This document shows, piece after piece, positions 23,782 to 34,507 of a DNA stretch of 36,421 bases. Location: positions 1 through 36,421 of the forward strand of contig CAJPVJ010000144.1 in assembly GCA_905397405.1 (NCBI GenBank), given 5' to 3'. This DNA is from Oppiella nova. Taxonomy: Eukaryota; Arthropoda; Arachnida; Sarcoptiformes; Oppiidae. Made by a program: the position numbers and the translations under genes. The notes below the pieces were generated by a model that was given only the letters and a program-made list of their open reading frames with translations, ran no database searches and was not told where the DNA came from. Each line of letters begins with the position of its first letter. Position 1 is the stretch's first letter.

Positions 23782-24499
23782 ATGCGAGGAGTGATGGCCA
23801 GCATCTGCAGAGGAGCGCTGATAGTGTTGGAAGGGGTGGACAGAGTGGGAAAGACCACACAAGCTGTCCGTCTGGTGGAAGCGCTGAAGTCGATGTCCCG
23901 GTCGACACAATTGGTCCGCTTTCCAGACAGAGTCACACCAATCGGTCAAATGATTAGCCAATACTTGAAAGGCGACCAACAGTTGGACGACAGAGTGATT
24001 CATCTGTTGTTTTCTGCCAATCGATGGGAAATGAGTGACCAATTGGAACAACTGCTGTCTTCGGGCACATCAGTGATCGCCGACCGCTATGTCTACTCAG
24101 GAGTGGCCTATTCTGCGGCCAAACCTGGGATGGACTTTGAATGGTGTCGACAGTCGGACAAAGGGCTCCCGAAACCCGATTCAGTGCTCTATTTGACGGC
24201 ATCTGAAGACTCGATTGCCTCCAGAAATGGTTTCGGAGACGAGAGATACGAGACGAAGACATTTCAACACAGAGTCCGAAATAATTACGACAAACTCAGA
24301 GAAGACTATTGGGAGGTATGTCTTGATGTCAACCATTCACTACGTTTGCCATCAATTGGTTTGATTTAATTGACAGACAATTAGCGCCGATAAGAGTGAA
24401 GACGAGTTGCATAAAGAGCTCTTGGATTCAGTGCTGAAGACCATTGAAAGGGTTAAGACTTCTGGCGATAACAAAATCCCTAAGCTATGGGTAGACTGA
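23782..24499 (+). CDS. DTYMK: Thymidylate kinase
   Basis: CDS join(23782..24315, 24377..24499), 218 aa (human 212), with a 61 bp intron starting GTATGT after YWE. The enzyme phosphorylates dTMP to dTDP with ATP, the common step of de novo and salvage dTTP synthesis. The P-loop EGVDRVGKTT is at residues 17-26. LVRFPDR and LLFSANRWE are the dTMP-binding blocks, ADRYVYSGVAYS is the DRY motif, and the LID region is ASRNGFGDERYE, followed by FQHRVRNNYDKL. The last exon ends IPKLWVD, like the GELW end of animal enzymes. Two in-frame ATGs (23782 and 23794) are possible; the second gives MASICRGALIVLEG, closer in length to other animals. Reading past the donor would give a short wrong C-terminus. Confidence 0.95.
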
Positions 24500-24552
24500 A
24501 AATCACCATAACTTATGGTAAATCTCTAAAGATTTGTATACATTTTGAATGA

Positions 24553-24565
24553 AATAAATTTTATT
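24553..24565. terminator. Back-to-back poly(A) signals of DTYMK (+) and RALGAPB (-)
   Basis: AATAAA at 24553-24558 follows the DTYMK stop by 54 bp. TTTATT at 24560-24565 is the nearest minus-strand AATAAA I found, 222 bp after the RALGAPB stop. The two hexamers are one base apart. Confidence 0.5.
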
Positions 24566-24786
24566 TTAATTAATTTTATGATAAACTTTTTGATCGATTG
24601 ATTGCACAAAATATGTTTAAATTATATAACTTTTAAAAATGTATTAAAAACAGTTTCCTTTGACATGTATATAAATATTTGTCTAATTAAATAAATTACT
24701 TTTCAGTACATTTCCAATACATGATATGAATGTATGAAATATAATATATAATTGTTTCTCCATTTAATTGTCTAACAATTGATAAA

Positions 24787-27700
24787 CTATTTGGAAGTGA
24801 ATAACGAATTGTAAAATTCAGATTCAGGTAACAAAAGACGGTATTTGTTGACAATCTCTTGGATTTTGAGTCGTCGCTTGACGTGAGGCGGTTGGAAGCT
24901 ATCGGTGCAACCATTACAGAGATTAGCACTGAATTCACTTTCATGTGTGTAATCATGACATACCTTTCAGTATCGAGACGTCGGCGCCGGCATATGTTAA
25001 GAGCTGCCAATCGGACAAAAGTACCCAAAATATGTTTACTGACGACCATTCCATCGATAAGTGGTAAAGTGATTGGAGTTCTAAACAAATGAATCAAACA
25101 ATTAACTGATTGTCTTGTGGTGTCAATAGAAGTGAATGTGAGCTAACCGTCCTCCTGAGCCCTGCACTATGATCCTGAAGAGACCATTCTTTAGGGGATG
25201 AATAAGAATGAGCACAAAGTCCTTCCAAAGGCTTAAATTGGATTCAACTCCAGTGCCTGTCGTGAGGAGCAGATTATCTGAAAGAGTGTTCACACAATTA
25301 GTCAACAGAAGTGATTGCTTAACAAATGCTGGACTAACTGATTGGTAGGTCGTAGTGATCGTCAGTGCTTTCCATCCAAAATATAAGTACTTTGACATCA
25401 CATCCAATGTTATGAAGTAATTGGTTCCGGAATTTGCGTCTTAGACTACTTCTCGTCGATTCGTTCTCCGATATAGCCTTCGATGGATTGCTTCCGTCGT
25501 CACTAAGACTGGACACAGACCGGGCGTCTGCGTGCAGATCACTGACAGCCCTCTGCTTATAGTCGCCATCAAGCGATGAATTATCGATCGAGTCGTCAGA
25601 CATTGGGCTGAAAGTGGATGGAAGTAAGAAAACTAATTCGTGGCTCACGTCAGCCCAATAGAGAGCGTGTCGTTTGCCGTCAAACGTATAATTCTTGTCG
25701 TGTTCTTTAGCACTGGTATTGTCGGTGACAACCCTCCAAGCGGTCGCCACATGTCCTGTCCATCCGGAATGAGTCCTCACATCGATAATAGTGCCCAACG
25801 AGAGCACAAATTCTCGAAAGTGAGTGTTTGAGACAATCTGCTGTTTATTATCTGCAAGTATTTCGTCGGCGCTCTTCACCCCTTGTCTCACATAATAAAC
25901 AAACACCGAATCACTCGTTCGGTTCGATATCGAGTCCAAAATCTTCAGATTCGACACAAACTCTGGACTCTTATTGTTGAGAGCGATGAGCGATGGAATC
26001 ATTTGTCCCATTGGGGCGTCCTATCAATTAGTGATCAATTGGTGTTACTATGAAAATGAGACAAATGTGTGTTTGTATGCAAACCTGCAAAGTCTCGAAT
26101 GTCAGGAAACTGAAGTGCGAGAGCACTAGTCTGGCCGCTTCCAACTCAGTCGATATCATTGGTTCCTTACAATCCGTACTTCTATTAAGTGTCGGAGTCT
26201 TATGAAGTCGTTGTTTCTCATACTTCATATGACTCTCCACTCTTTCAATAAGGCTTAACATAATCTCTTGATCTGATCTGAATTCGGGTGATTCAGCGAT
26301 CATTTTCGTGAGGTTGGGAACAATGCAGTCGCTAACCATTTAATGTAAGAATTGATAATTAGTGTCAATAAAAAGACAATTGCTTAGAATTGCATACAAT
26401 TTGGTTGACTTGATTTTGTCCATTGATTCTGGAAAGTGACGGATTGGATGAGTAGTTGGCGTCGGTGTGCTCTCGGGTTTAGGCAATGGTCGCGACACCT
26501 GTTCGCCAGGTGTCCTCATGTTGTGCTTTCGGGGCAGTTGTCTGAATGTGAAAGACCAGCAATATTTGCCAAAAGGGGAACGTATTATACAGACGGTCTC
26601 CTTGTCGTTGGGTTCCAACTGATCCAAAATGGCTAACATTATGAGGTTATCGCTCACAAAGTATTTGAATCGATCGCAAGAGGACTCAGGCGTCCAGTTG
26701 TTGCCAATTGACAAATACTTCAATAGATTTGATTCATCTATAAGGCTGGACCCGATTATGGATTCCGGTGGACACGGACTTTGAGGGCAATTATTGAAAT
26801 GATTCATCAAAAGGGTTAACAAGGATTCCGCGGCCTCCCTGACCCTCATTGAGGCAGGTTTTAGCTGCTTATCGGCTTTGAACACAAATCCATTCTTCTT
26901 GGACTTTGAGCCGGAAATGCCTAATTCGATGACCTCTAAGAGCATTGAAATGCAGTCCTTTTCCTTGAGGAGGTGCTCGTGCTCGTGGAACCAGACGGCC
27001 AGACATTGATAGGCGGCAACAATAGTGGAATGTAGGTCTTTGGAGTGGAATGGGGCCGGCTTTTCACACTGGCTCTCGATGAACGAGAATATCTGTTTCA
27101 CTGTGTCTTTGCATTCGAGCAAACAATTCGTATGTAGAGAACCCTTCGAGCCGTTCGACAAATGGATTCTTCCGATCGATGACAACACTTCCAGAGCTGC
27201 CAATGAAACGTGTGAATCGTATTGGTTTTTATCACGACATCTGATCAGCACTTGTCCCACGTGTGAGAGCGTACGACCGAACAGTCCTTTAGCTGTATCT
27301 ACATATAAATCCATGGATTAGTGTTCAGTCAATGAATGCATTCTTATATAAAAATAAAGAAAATTATGGAAATCAAGTGAATGGAGAACAGAGTCTGAAA
27401 GCCATGCCATTAGTCTTTAGAACAAAATGTTTAGTAAAGAGATGTTTATTGAATCCAAACTCTAATACCAGGAATGCCTTTCCCGTCATCTGAAAATGGA
27501 ATATCATTTGAGACCAAACTGGAGTCACAACTTGTTTGGTGACCGAAAGGCAAGTGTTGTCCGAATTGAAGTCCTGGCGATTCAGATCTCATTTGCTCTT
27601 TAGTGGCATTTGTATTGAATTTCGGGTAAAATATTAACATTAAATATAAAAATATGTCTAAATCTATAGATTATTCTCTAAGACAAGAGTACTGACCATT

Positions 27701-30214
27701 CAATGAATTTGATCGCATCGTCTCAATGCTGTTGTCAATGGAATCGATTTGAGTGAAAGAGTCGTGGACTGAGGCGTCGGAAACCATGAGTAGGAAACCG
27801 CCTAAAATCATTTGAACGTTCGTGGAGTCTGTTTCACCGCAAAGGGCTTGGATTTGAAGGTTTATGAGACGCGGGCGCAGGGACTGGAATGTTGTCGAAG
27901 GAGTTTCACTTAAGTTTTCTATTAAGCATATAAACCAACAATTGTGTCAAACATTTGTATATCATATGTAATCACATCTTATTGACAAACAATAAATACC
28001 TTTAATCGCGAGTTCGTTGAAGTGTAGGGGATATGAAAACAGAGATAACAAGAGTTTAATACATGAGCGACGGATCTCCACATCTGGTTTCGTACTGTTT
28101 AGTTGATTAAATAAAATTTTATTAATTTTCATTTCAATTAATTACTATAGACTTACTTTTGCTTTTCTTTTGGAATCAAATAAATCTCCAACGCTTTCAA
28201 GTAATGGGGAATCAAAAGACTGCCGCCCGGGAGGTCTACTTCAAAGATTTTGGTCGAGTTTATAAGAATACTCGCAATAATTTGTCGACGAAATGGCTGT
28301 CAATTAAAAACAATTTAAGAATACTTTCACAAAAATTTTTAATCAATAAATAACTACTTCTTTGAGCGTTAGTCCGAATTGAAGGGCTAAATGAAAACGC
28401 GTTAAATAATTCTTGACCTGAAACGACAATAAGTTTATTAAAATAATAGTTATATTAAACTTAAAACTATTGCAAATATAAATCAAACGAATTGTAAACA
28501 CCTTCTGAACGGATGGTGGATGTGGTTGTCTACTAAGCATTGTTGAGATCTCTTCGTCAGCTTTCTTGAAGCAGAAGAGCCGACAGAGTGCCCCAAAAGC
28601 CTCGGCCTGTCCGGCCTCGAAGCTATCGGGGCTCAGAAGTGGTAGCGTTTCGATAAGCAAACGATCAGAAGCTGCCGACGGTTTGCGCTGTAATTCATTG
28701 AATGATTGAATACTATTCGAGCGAATCATCGCTTCATTCGGTTCTTTCAGATCCGCGCCGAACAGCGCCGACTGGAAGAGCCAATCGCCCAATACGTCCA
28801 GAATTGAGGTCGACTTCGGACGCGTCGGCGAAAGAATATACTCCGGAGCCGACGGGTATGTTATGGTTGGCAACGGATTGACGGTTGGCTCCGCTTTATT
28901 GATGATCACATTCTTCGTCGTTCCCAACGCTTTGTTCGGCGCTTTATTTATAGTCAAAGGAAAGGCAGTCTTATTGTGGCGTCTTTCTGGAGGAGTGGCT
29001 GGAGGTTGGATAGAACTGGCAGATGACAGGGCCAGGGATGTCGTCGACTTATAGATGTCCGCATCAATCTCCTCCACAGCCACTGGTATTCCTAAGAACG
29101 TGTCCACAAGAATGGACAGTCCTTTCATGGCTTTATAGAAAATATGCGGCAAATTGTTAAGACACGGGTGTTGTCGGGGGTCGACCACATTCTCTGAGGC
29201 ACAGGCGCTGTGATAAAACCGATCTGTTTTACTGATTATCTCTGGCGAACACAACTCGACTGGATTTCCGATTGTGTGAAGGAATCGATACCAACACTGT
29301 TTGAGTGTCTCGTCGTTCATCTCATCCAAGATTGTGTTCAAGAAGTTCTTCTGAAGAGTCGGCGAATTGGCGTTTATGTCATAACTGTTTGGAGAGATTT
29401 GTTTGACTAAACGCAGAGTCAATGAATAGTTAATTCGGTTCCAGTTGTCGATGAGCGGCGGTCTGTGTCTCCATCCGGTACTCAAGTGTTGGAATGTCTT
29501 CCAAAATGAAGGCGAAGGGAAACACCGGACGCAAGCGATTAACCAAATCTCAAATAACACGCTAACTATCCGTTCGCAGAGTTGAGTTCCGATGTCAGTG
29601 GCCTCGACCGGTGGTGACAGCAGTGTGTCGTTGATGGCCAACAAGAATATGAGGAGAGTATCCCACGTCTGTCTGTCCATTAGGTTGTGCTCGTCGTGTG
29701 CGATGGTCTCAATGGTTCGCAACAGTCGGTGACATAAGACCGCCTGACGTGAGACCACATCCAAGACGTTGGTGTCGGTGCCAGCGATGGGTCGGGCGAT
29801 GAATATGTTGTAAATATGTTCTAAGATTTTACGGCAATAGAGGTTCGGGTCGTCTCTGATGGGGAACGGAATGGCTTTGGATTTAGCCATCTGTGGACTC
29901 AACGCACAAAACCATTCGCAGTATATATGGACGCAATCCCTGACGCAGTCGTGCTGTTCGCCCGATGACAGCGGCAAAGACAGCCCATAACACAGCACTT
30001 CCATTATCCACAGCACATCCCTGTCGTTCTGGAGGAAGTCGTTGTCTTGCGGCCCGGTGTTGGCCACCGACGCGTTGTTCAACATCTGCGCCAATGGTTT
30101 GACGCATGAGTTCACCAGAAGAGTGCCATTGATTTGTGGCATTTTGTGGACCACCGATACCCTGGATGTCTCGCACATGTCCACCACACGCAGCACTGAC
30201 CACTCCGTGTACAT
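24787..30214 (-). CDS. RALGAPB: Ral GTPase-activating protein non-catalytic subunit beta
   Basis: Twelve exons, complement(join(24787..24898, 24964..25080, 25148..25277, 25339..26020, 26085..26331, 26398..27298, 27469..27597, 27697..27918, 28000..28094, 28157..28296, 28358..28417, 28502..30214)), 1515 aa (human about 1494); all phases close. RALGAPB is the obligate partner of RALGAPA1/2; the heterodimer turns off RalA and RalB and resembles TSC1/TSC2 in logic. The protein opens MYTEWSVL, as in animal orthologues. Conserved blocks include [74 protein letters not shown] and [15 protein letters not shown]. The C-terminal Rap/Ran-GAP-like region carries [65 protein letters not shown] and a final IVNKYR. 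In-frame ATGs extend 9 codons upstream (30241) but the conserved start is 30214. The start lies in a 128 bp duplication described separately. Confidence 0.95.
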
Positions 30215-30427
30215 GGACTTCGAGCACCACATGCCGTTCATTGTCACCCAATGCTGGTCTCGTGTCTCTCACTATCACCGATCACTTCCGAGTCACTTCA
30301 GCACATGTCCACCACACGCAGCACTGACCACTCCGTGTACATGGACTTCGAGCACCACATGCCGTTCATTGTCACCCAATGCTGGTCTCGTGTCTCTCAC
30401 TATCACCGATCACTTCCGAGTCACTTC
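30173..30427. repeat. Perfect 128 bp tandem duplication over the RALGAPB start
   Basis: Positions 30173-30299 and 30301-30427 are identical along 127 bases, at an offset of 128 bp. The lower copy contains the RALGAPB initiation codon and the first 14 codons. The upper copy is a second, disconnected start region in the 5' leader. No mismatch was seen, so the event is very recent or an assembly artefact. Confidence 0.95.
30298..30369 (-). promoter_or_regulatory. Duplication-born upstream ORF of RALGAPB
   Basis: In the upper copy of the duplication the ATGs at 30369 and 30342 repeat the RALGAPB start ([14 protein letters not shown]), but the copy junction then creates TGA (30298-30300). If transcribed, the leader would hold a 23-codon uORF copying the true N-terminus, ending 84 nt before the authentic ATG at 30214. 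Whether transcription starts upstream of it is unknown. Confidence 0.55.
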
Positions 30428-31200
30428 CCCTATACTACGGTTGTGTCTGTTAATGGTGTCAACCATTGCCATCGTGTCCGAGTGCGATATATCATGCAGT
30501 GAGTGGTGAATGAGTGGATGAGTGAGTGATTTGTCAACAGATGTGATGAAAATAATTAAATAAATAAACAAAACATATGTTGAGTTGAAAGCAATGTATC
30601 AAAAGTGGGTTTCAATTCAATTCACATTTAATCCAATTGTGACTCAATTTCAATGTTTTCAGTGTTTGTTGTGTTTATGTCTCACGTCTACAGACGTCTA
30701 CACTCTTACGCCTCTCTCACGCACTCCACTCCACACACACTCTGCCACTCGTATGGACTCATAGGGGACTGTAGGGGACTCACAGCTATTATGTAATCAC
30801 GAGGAATGCAATGTTATGCAATCATATGCATTCATCACATTGTGTGCAACCCGGGTGCTCCACAACTTGGCAACTATTCATACAATTGCATGAACATTAT
30901 GACAACCTCTGTCAACTAGTCTATCAATTTTTGTTGTCAACTTTTTCTCGATACTTTCGCATTAAAACCAAAATACACATTCATTATTCATTATGCATCA
31001 GAATATTCTTTAATTGTCGCATGCATTCAATAATGCATTAATGCATACACACATTAGTAACGCACACTACTGTATTATACATACTGTCCATTACCTGTTG
31101 AATCTAACAATTTGAAAGTTTGAACGAAAATTCGTTAAATTATTTGCCAGTTATTTATCGTAAGATCTTTGTTTGGATAAGAAATAGAATCACAAGAAAG
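30428..31200. promoter_or_regulatory. Divergent region RALGAPB/pseudokinase with TGCAT clusters
   Basis: 773 bp with no gene seen. It has a CT/CA-rich stretch near 30690-30760 (CTCTCTCACGCACTCCACTC type) and many ATGCAT or TGCAT words between 30805 and 31052. A reading frame open from 31120 leads into the kinase but lacks an ATG before 31201. Confidence 0.4.
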
Positions 31201-32088
31201 ATGTCTTCGCCTGACTTAAGCCATCCGAGCACTGAAAGCATTAATAAGGAGTCCAATAATCCAACGGTTATTACGGAAGAGACAATAAAATTGTTCGCAG
31301 ACTTCCATATCATAATCGGTGATCTGATCCGAAAGGGCGAGTTTGGGGCTGTATATGAGGGCCACTTCGGCAAAGACTTCAATGGCGAACAGTTTGTGAC
31401 AAATTTCAAATGCGATTCGTGTCAACCAAAGTCACTGCCGGACAAGACTAAGAAGTTTGCCGTTAAGTTCATCGACATAGAGGTGCGCGAAAAGTTAGGC
31501 ATCAAGAGTGTCCGCGAGGCCGCCGACAAGGAAGTGGCGGTTCTCATGAAAACTCATTTCGCGGGCATCGTTGAGCTGTACTGTGTCATCGCATTGGCCG
31601 ATAAGAACCAGTGGTTCCTATTCATGGAACTCGCGGACGGAAACCTGCAGTCACTCCTCAGACACAAGAAGAAACAGAAGGAACTCATCGATCTTAAGGA
31701 GACGAAGAAGTGGATCCGAAAGTTGGCTCAAAGTTTGCTTTATTTACACAAACAACACATCACTCACTCGCGGATCAAGACGTCAAACATTCTCTACTTT
31801 AAAGATAACAAGAATGAGAACTCATTTGATCTAAAACTGGCGGACTTTGTGTCCGCGGAAGTGATGAAAAACACGACTACAGAGGAGACAAATGCAATGA
31901 ATGACCGCATGAATGACGATCTCTTCGACATATATTTCGTTTTCCAAGAGATAGTATGGATCACTAAATTCGAGTCCCCGACCGGCAAACAATCCATCAA
32001 TGGATGCGTGGAATCGCTCACTAAATCTGATCAAAAGCCAATTGATATCTTGAATTCATTGGTCACATCCAAAGTATTGGCTGAATAG
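31201..32088 (+). CDS. Intronless protein pseudokinase
   Basis: 295 aa from the first in-frame ATG. The fold of a protein kinase is visible: glycine loop IRKGEFGAVYEG (residues 43-54), beta-3 lysine in FAVKF (K89), an alpha-C type glutamate (about E111) and hinge FMELADGNLQSLL. In the catalytic loop the HRDLKPEN pattern is replaced by HSRIKTSN (189-196), so the catalytic Asp is Arg (R191); K193 and N196 remain. DFG is DFV (215-217). The activation segment and APE are missing: only about 23 residues separate DFV from the alpha-F-like DLFDIYFVFQEIV. A short C-lobe ends in ESLTKSDQKPIDILNSL. It is therefore expected to be catalytically dead and may act as a scaffold or be a decaying retrocopy, but the frame is intact. 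The closest family is not clear to me. A poly(A) signal is at 32154-32159. Confidence 0.8.
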   Translation: MSSPDLSHPSTESINKESNNPTVITEETIKLFADFHIIIGDLIRKGEFGAVYEGHFGKDFNGEQFVTNFKCDSCQPKSLPDKTKKFAVKFIDIEVREKLGIKSVREAADKEVAVLMKTHFAGIVELYCVIALADKNQWFLFMELADGNLQSLLRHKKKQKELIDLKETKKWIRKLAQSLLYLHKQHITHSRIKTSNILYFKDNKNENSFDLKLADFVSAEVMKNTTTEETNAMNDRMNDDLFDIYFVFQEIVWITKFESPTGKQSINGCVESLTKSDQKPIDILNSLVTSKVLAE

Positions 32089-32144
32089 ACCCCTTATTCT
32101 TCATTATTCTTCGGTTCAATAGTTTTGTTAACAAATGAAATGAA

Positions 32145-32159
32145 TTTATTTCTAATAAA
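32145..32159. terminator. Back-to-back poly(A) signals of the pseudokinase (+) and TRMT10A (-)
   Basis: TTTATT (32145-32150) and AATAAA (32154-32159) are three bases apart, each close behind its own stop codon (57 bp after TGA of the kinase frame at 32088 side, 41 bp after the TRMT10A stop at 32191). The 102 bp between the two stop codons must hold both 3' UTRs. Confidence 0.6.
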
Positions 32160-32190
32160 AATTAACAAAACTCTTCATTAATGCAATGAA

Positions 32191-32687
32191 TCATTGTTTC
32201 ATTTTCCTGATGGGAATCACTTTCTTAAAGATATCACTCCAATCACTGGACGATCCATTGGACGCCAATAACATGATTTCAAACACTAGACAAATGATAA
32301 GACAAACAAATTACTACTAATCATCTCATGAGTGGTCACTTGAGAGCAAACCGTGATTGACGGCNAGTCACAGTCAATACAAACAGAGACTTTGCATTTG
32401 GATTCAGACATTGGGATCCATTGCTTGCGAAGAGCGCTTCTGCTCTTCATTTCGATGCCCTCTTCCCTCAACTTCTTTGCCTTCAATTTCTTCCTCTCCT
32501 TTTCCTGTCGTCTCCTCTCAGGTCTCGTTTCCAACCATTTCTTGTGTCGCAACAGTTTCTTCATCTGATTTTTGGACATCACGCGTTGTGTGTCATCTGA
32601 AGTGGTGTTACCTGTCGTGTCATTAATGGTGTTATCAATAGTTTGTTCATCACTTCCTTTGCACTCATTTTGAGCGTTTGATTGCAT
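32191..32687 (-). CDS. TRMT10A: tRNA (guanine-9-N1)-methyltransferase TRMT10A, middle missing
   Basis: Only the two ends of the protein are present. The N-terminal part (32366-32687, from the first ATG) has the acidic start, then SKNQMKKLLRHKKWLETRPE and a Lys/Arg-rich helix, and stops at VSVCIDCD, the first strand of the SPOUT domain (IDCSFD in the human protein). The single N is at 32365. Directly after it, 32352-32364 encodes AVNH in another frame, then a 66 bp intron (32286-32351), then the last exon 32191-32285 (VFEIMLLASNGSSSDWSDIFKKVIP). AVNH-VFEI matches the human LAVNHVFEIILEY block. About 130-150 residues of the SPOUT methyltransferase core, expected between them, are absent. The enzyme makes m1G9 in tRNA. 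I infer an unresolved assembly gap rather than a broken gene. TRMT10B is a less likely alternative. Confidence 0.85.
32365..32365. other. Single ambiguous base marking a probable collapsed gap
   Basis: This is the only N in the window. Sequences on its two sides encode non-adjacent parts of TRMT10A in different frames, so the N probably stands for a stretch of missing DNA of at least about 400 bp. Confidence 0.75.
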
Positions 32688-33358
32688 TTCTGAGACAATC
32701 GGTTGAAACCAAATTAGAGACCAAATCACTACAAATGATGTTTTGTTTACATTTGTGTCACATGTTTCACACGTTATACATCTCACTCACACGTCTCTCT
32801 CTCACCGTATATAACGTTACACGAAGATTGACAGATTGTCTCAAGTTTAGTTCCCAGATCATTTTAAGCAAGGATATTTGATAAATTATATTCATGGACT
32901 CATATGAATCATAGTATTGCTGTAAATGAATAAATCTTACTGTCTTAATTACATTATAATATTTTAAGTTGTAACATTGATTTTAGCCTATCATAAAACA
33001 CATTACTTTATGAACAAAATTGAATAAACTTGTTATTATTTGATATAACTTACATTATCGAAAAGTTGCCAACTCTTGAATTTATCAAATTCCTGTTTAA
33101 TTCCTTTTAATCAATTTATAATAAACATTTTTTATTTTTATTAAAGTGTTTATAAAGTTTTATAAGGAATAATATATATTATAATTAATGAACTCAATAT
33201 TTCTTTATTTTATGAGAACTAACAAAACAAAAGCATATCTTGAAAATTAATTTTCTAAAATATATTGTGCTGTTCAATTTTAGTAATCATTTAAATAACT
33301 GTGAAAATTGATTGATAATTTGTTAAATATTTGAAAAATAAAGTGATATTAAAATAGA
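32688..33358. other. Intergenic region TRMT10A promoter and SDR 3' side
   Basis: AT-rich, no coding potential seen. It should hold the TRMT10A promoter and the 3' UTR of the SDR gene; a minus-strand AATAAA (TTTATT on the plus strand) lies near 33203. Confidence 0.4.
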
Positions 33359-34312
33359 CTATTTGTTTTGTCTAAATAAATTGGCAGGAACGGGTGCATT
33401 GAGACCCCCGCCATCGGCCAACACATTGATTCCGGTCACAAACGAAGACTCGTCCGAAGCCAAGAACAGAATGATATTCGCGATGTCTATAGATTGACCC
33501 ACTCTTCCCACTGGGTATGCCTTAGCCCTGTCTTCCAACAGATGATCGTATTGTTGTTGTGACATACCCATTGCTGGCCCGAAGTTGGTCTTCACAGCAC
33601 CGGGACTACAGGCGGTAGACAGACATGTATTATATGTGAATATAATGTTTTTAACAAAAATTAATTCAATTACTTGACGACATTCACTCGTATGCCTTTG
33701 GGTCCCAATTCGAGTGCTAAACACTTGGTGAACATGTCCAGGGCACATTTAGACATACAGTACAATGCCATTGCAGCATACTACAGGGTAATATTGATAG
33801 TTCTTAATTAACAATCAAAAGACAGTATTAGTAGTGAATGGCATTCATACCGGTCTGAGTCCCGCAACACTGGAAATGTTGATTATATTTCCCTTAGTCT
33901 TCTCCAAGTGCTCGACAGCCAAATGAGTCAAATATACGACTGACCGCAGGTTAGTGGCCATAACGCCGTCATATTTGTCCAGAATATTGGCATCAGTTAT
34001 AGAGTAGGCCACTCCATATCGTCGCAATAAGTGGTCTTATAGGTCAAAAGGTTTACTAAAATAACAGCTTAGTTACTCAGCAAACGTCAGTAGCTCTTTA
34101 CTAACGTCTGCCACCACTTCCAGTGCTTTCAATCCTTTCGGCGATACTTTCAGACACTCTTTGCCGACATCTGACAAGTTTTTAGCGTTTCTACCGGTGA
34201 TGACGACCTGAGCTCCAGATTTAGAGAATTCTGTTGCAGTGACGGCTCCGATGCCACCACTCGAGCCTGTGATCAGAACTACCCGTCCACTGAAATCACG
34301 AATTGCTGGCAT
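33359..34312 (-). CDS. Short-chain dehydrogenase/reductase lacking the NNAG segment
   Basis: CDS complement(join(33359..33605, 33674..33780, 33851..34035, 34102..34312)), 249 aa, with 66-70 bp introns and closing phases. It is a classical SDR of the FabG-like type expanded in mites: cofactor loop [18 protein letters not shown] with the catalytic Ser, YCMSK (YxxxK), [23 protein letters not shown] and a C-terminal [20 protein letters not shown]. Substrate unknown. Odd point: between VVADV and [10 protein letters not shown], where the family has about 25 residues ending LVNNAG, the model gives only N-HLLRRYG. Reading the 66 bp intron instead as coding gives SKELLTFAE then stops. So either a 66 bp intron removes this segment, or the gene has been damaged there by deletion and substitution. 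With the NNAG motif gone the enzyme may be inactive. Possible pseudogene. Confidence 0.7.
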
Positions 34313-34507
34313 ATTCTTATATACAATTCAAAAGCTAAAATAAATATGATTCAGATCACTTTTTAATATTCTAACTGTAAGTACAGTATAACGCGCTTAT
34401 ATAGTGAATAAAACAGGACTGACGAAGGTCAACTAAATAGTTCCTTTTTATAGTACGCAAACTATTATTTTATCATTTTATCTACAATACTTTGATACCT
34501 GATAAAT

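Noticed and set aside
30042-30509. 155-codon plus-strand frame with an internal repeat near the RALGAPB start
   Set aside because: It is antisense to RALGAPB and its internal repeat is just the 128 bp duplication read on the other strand.
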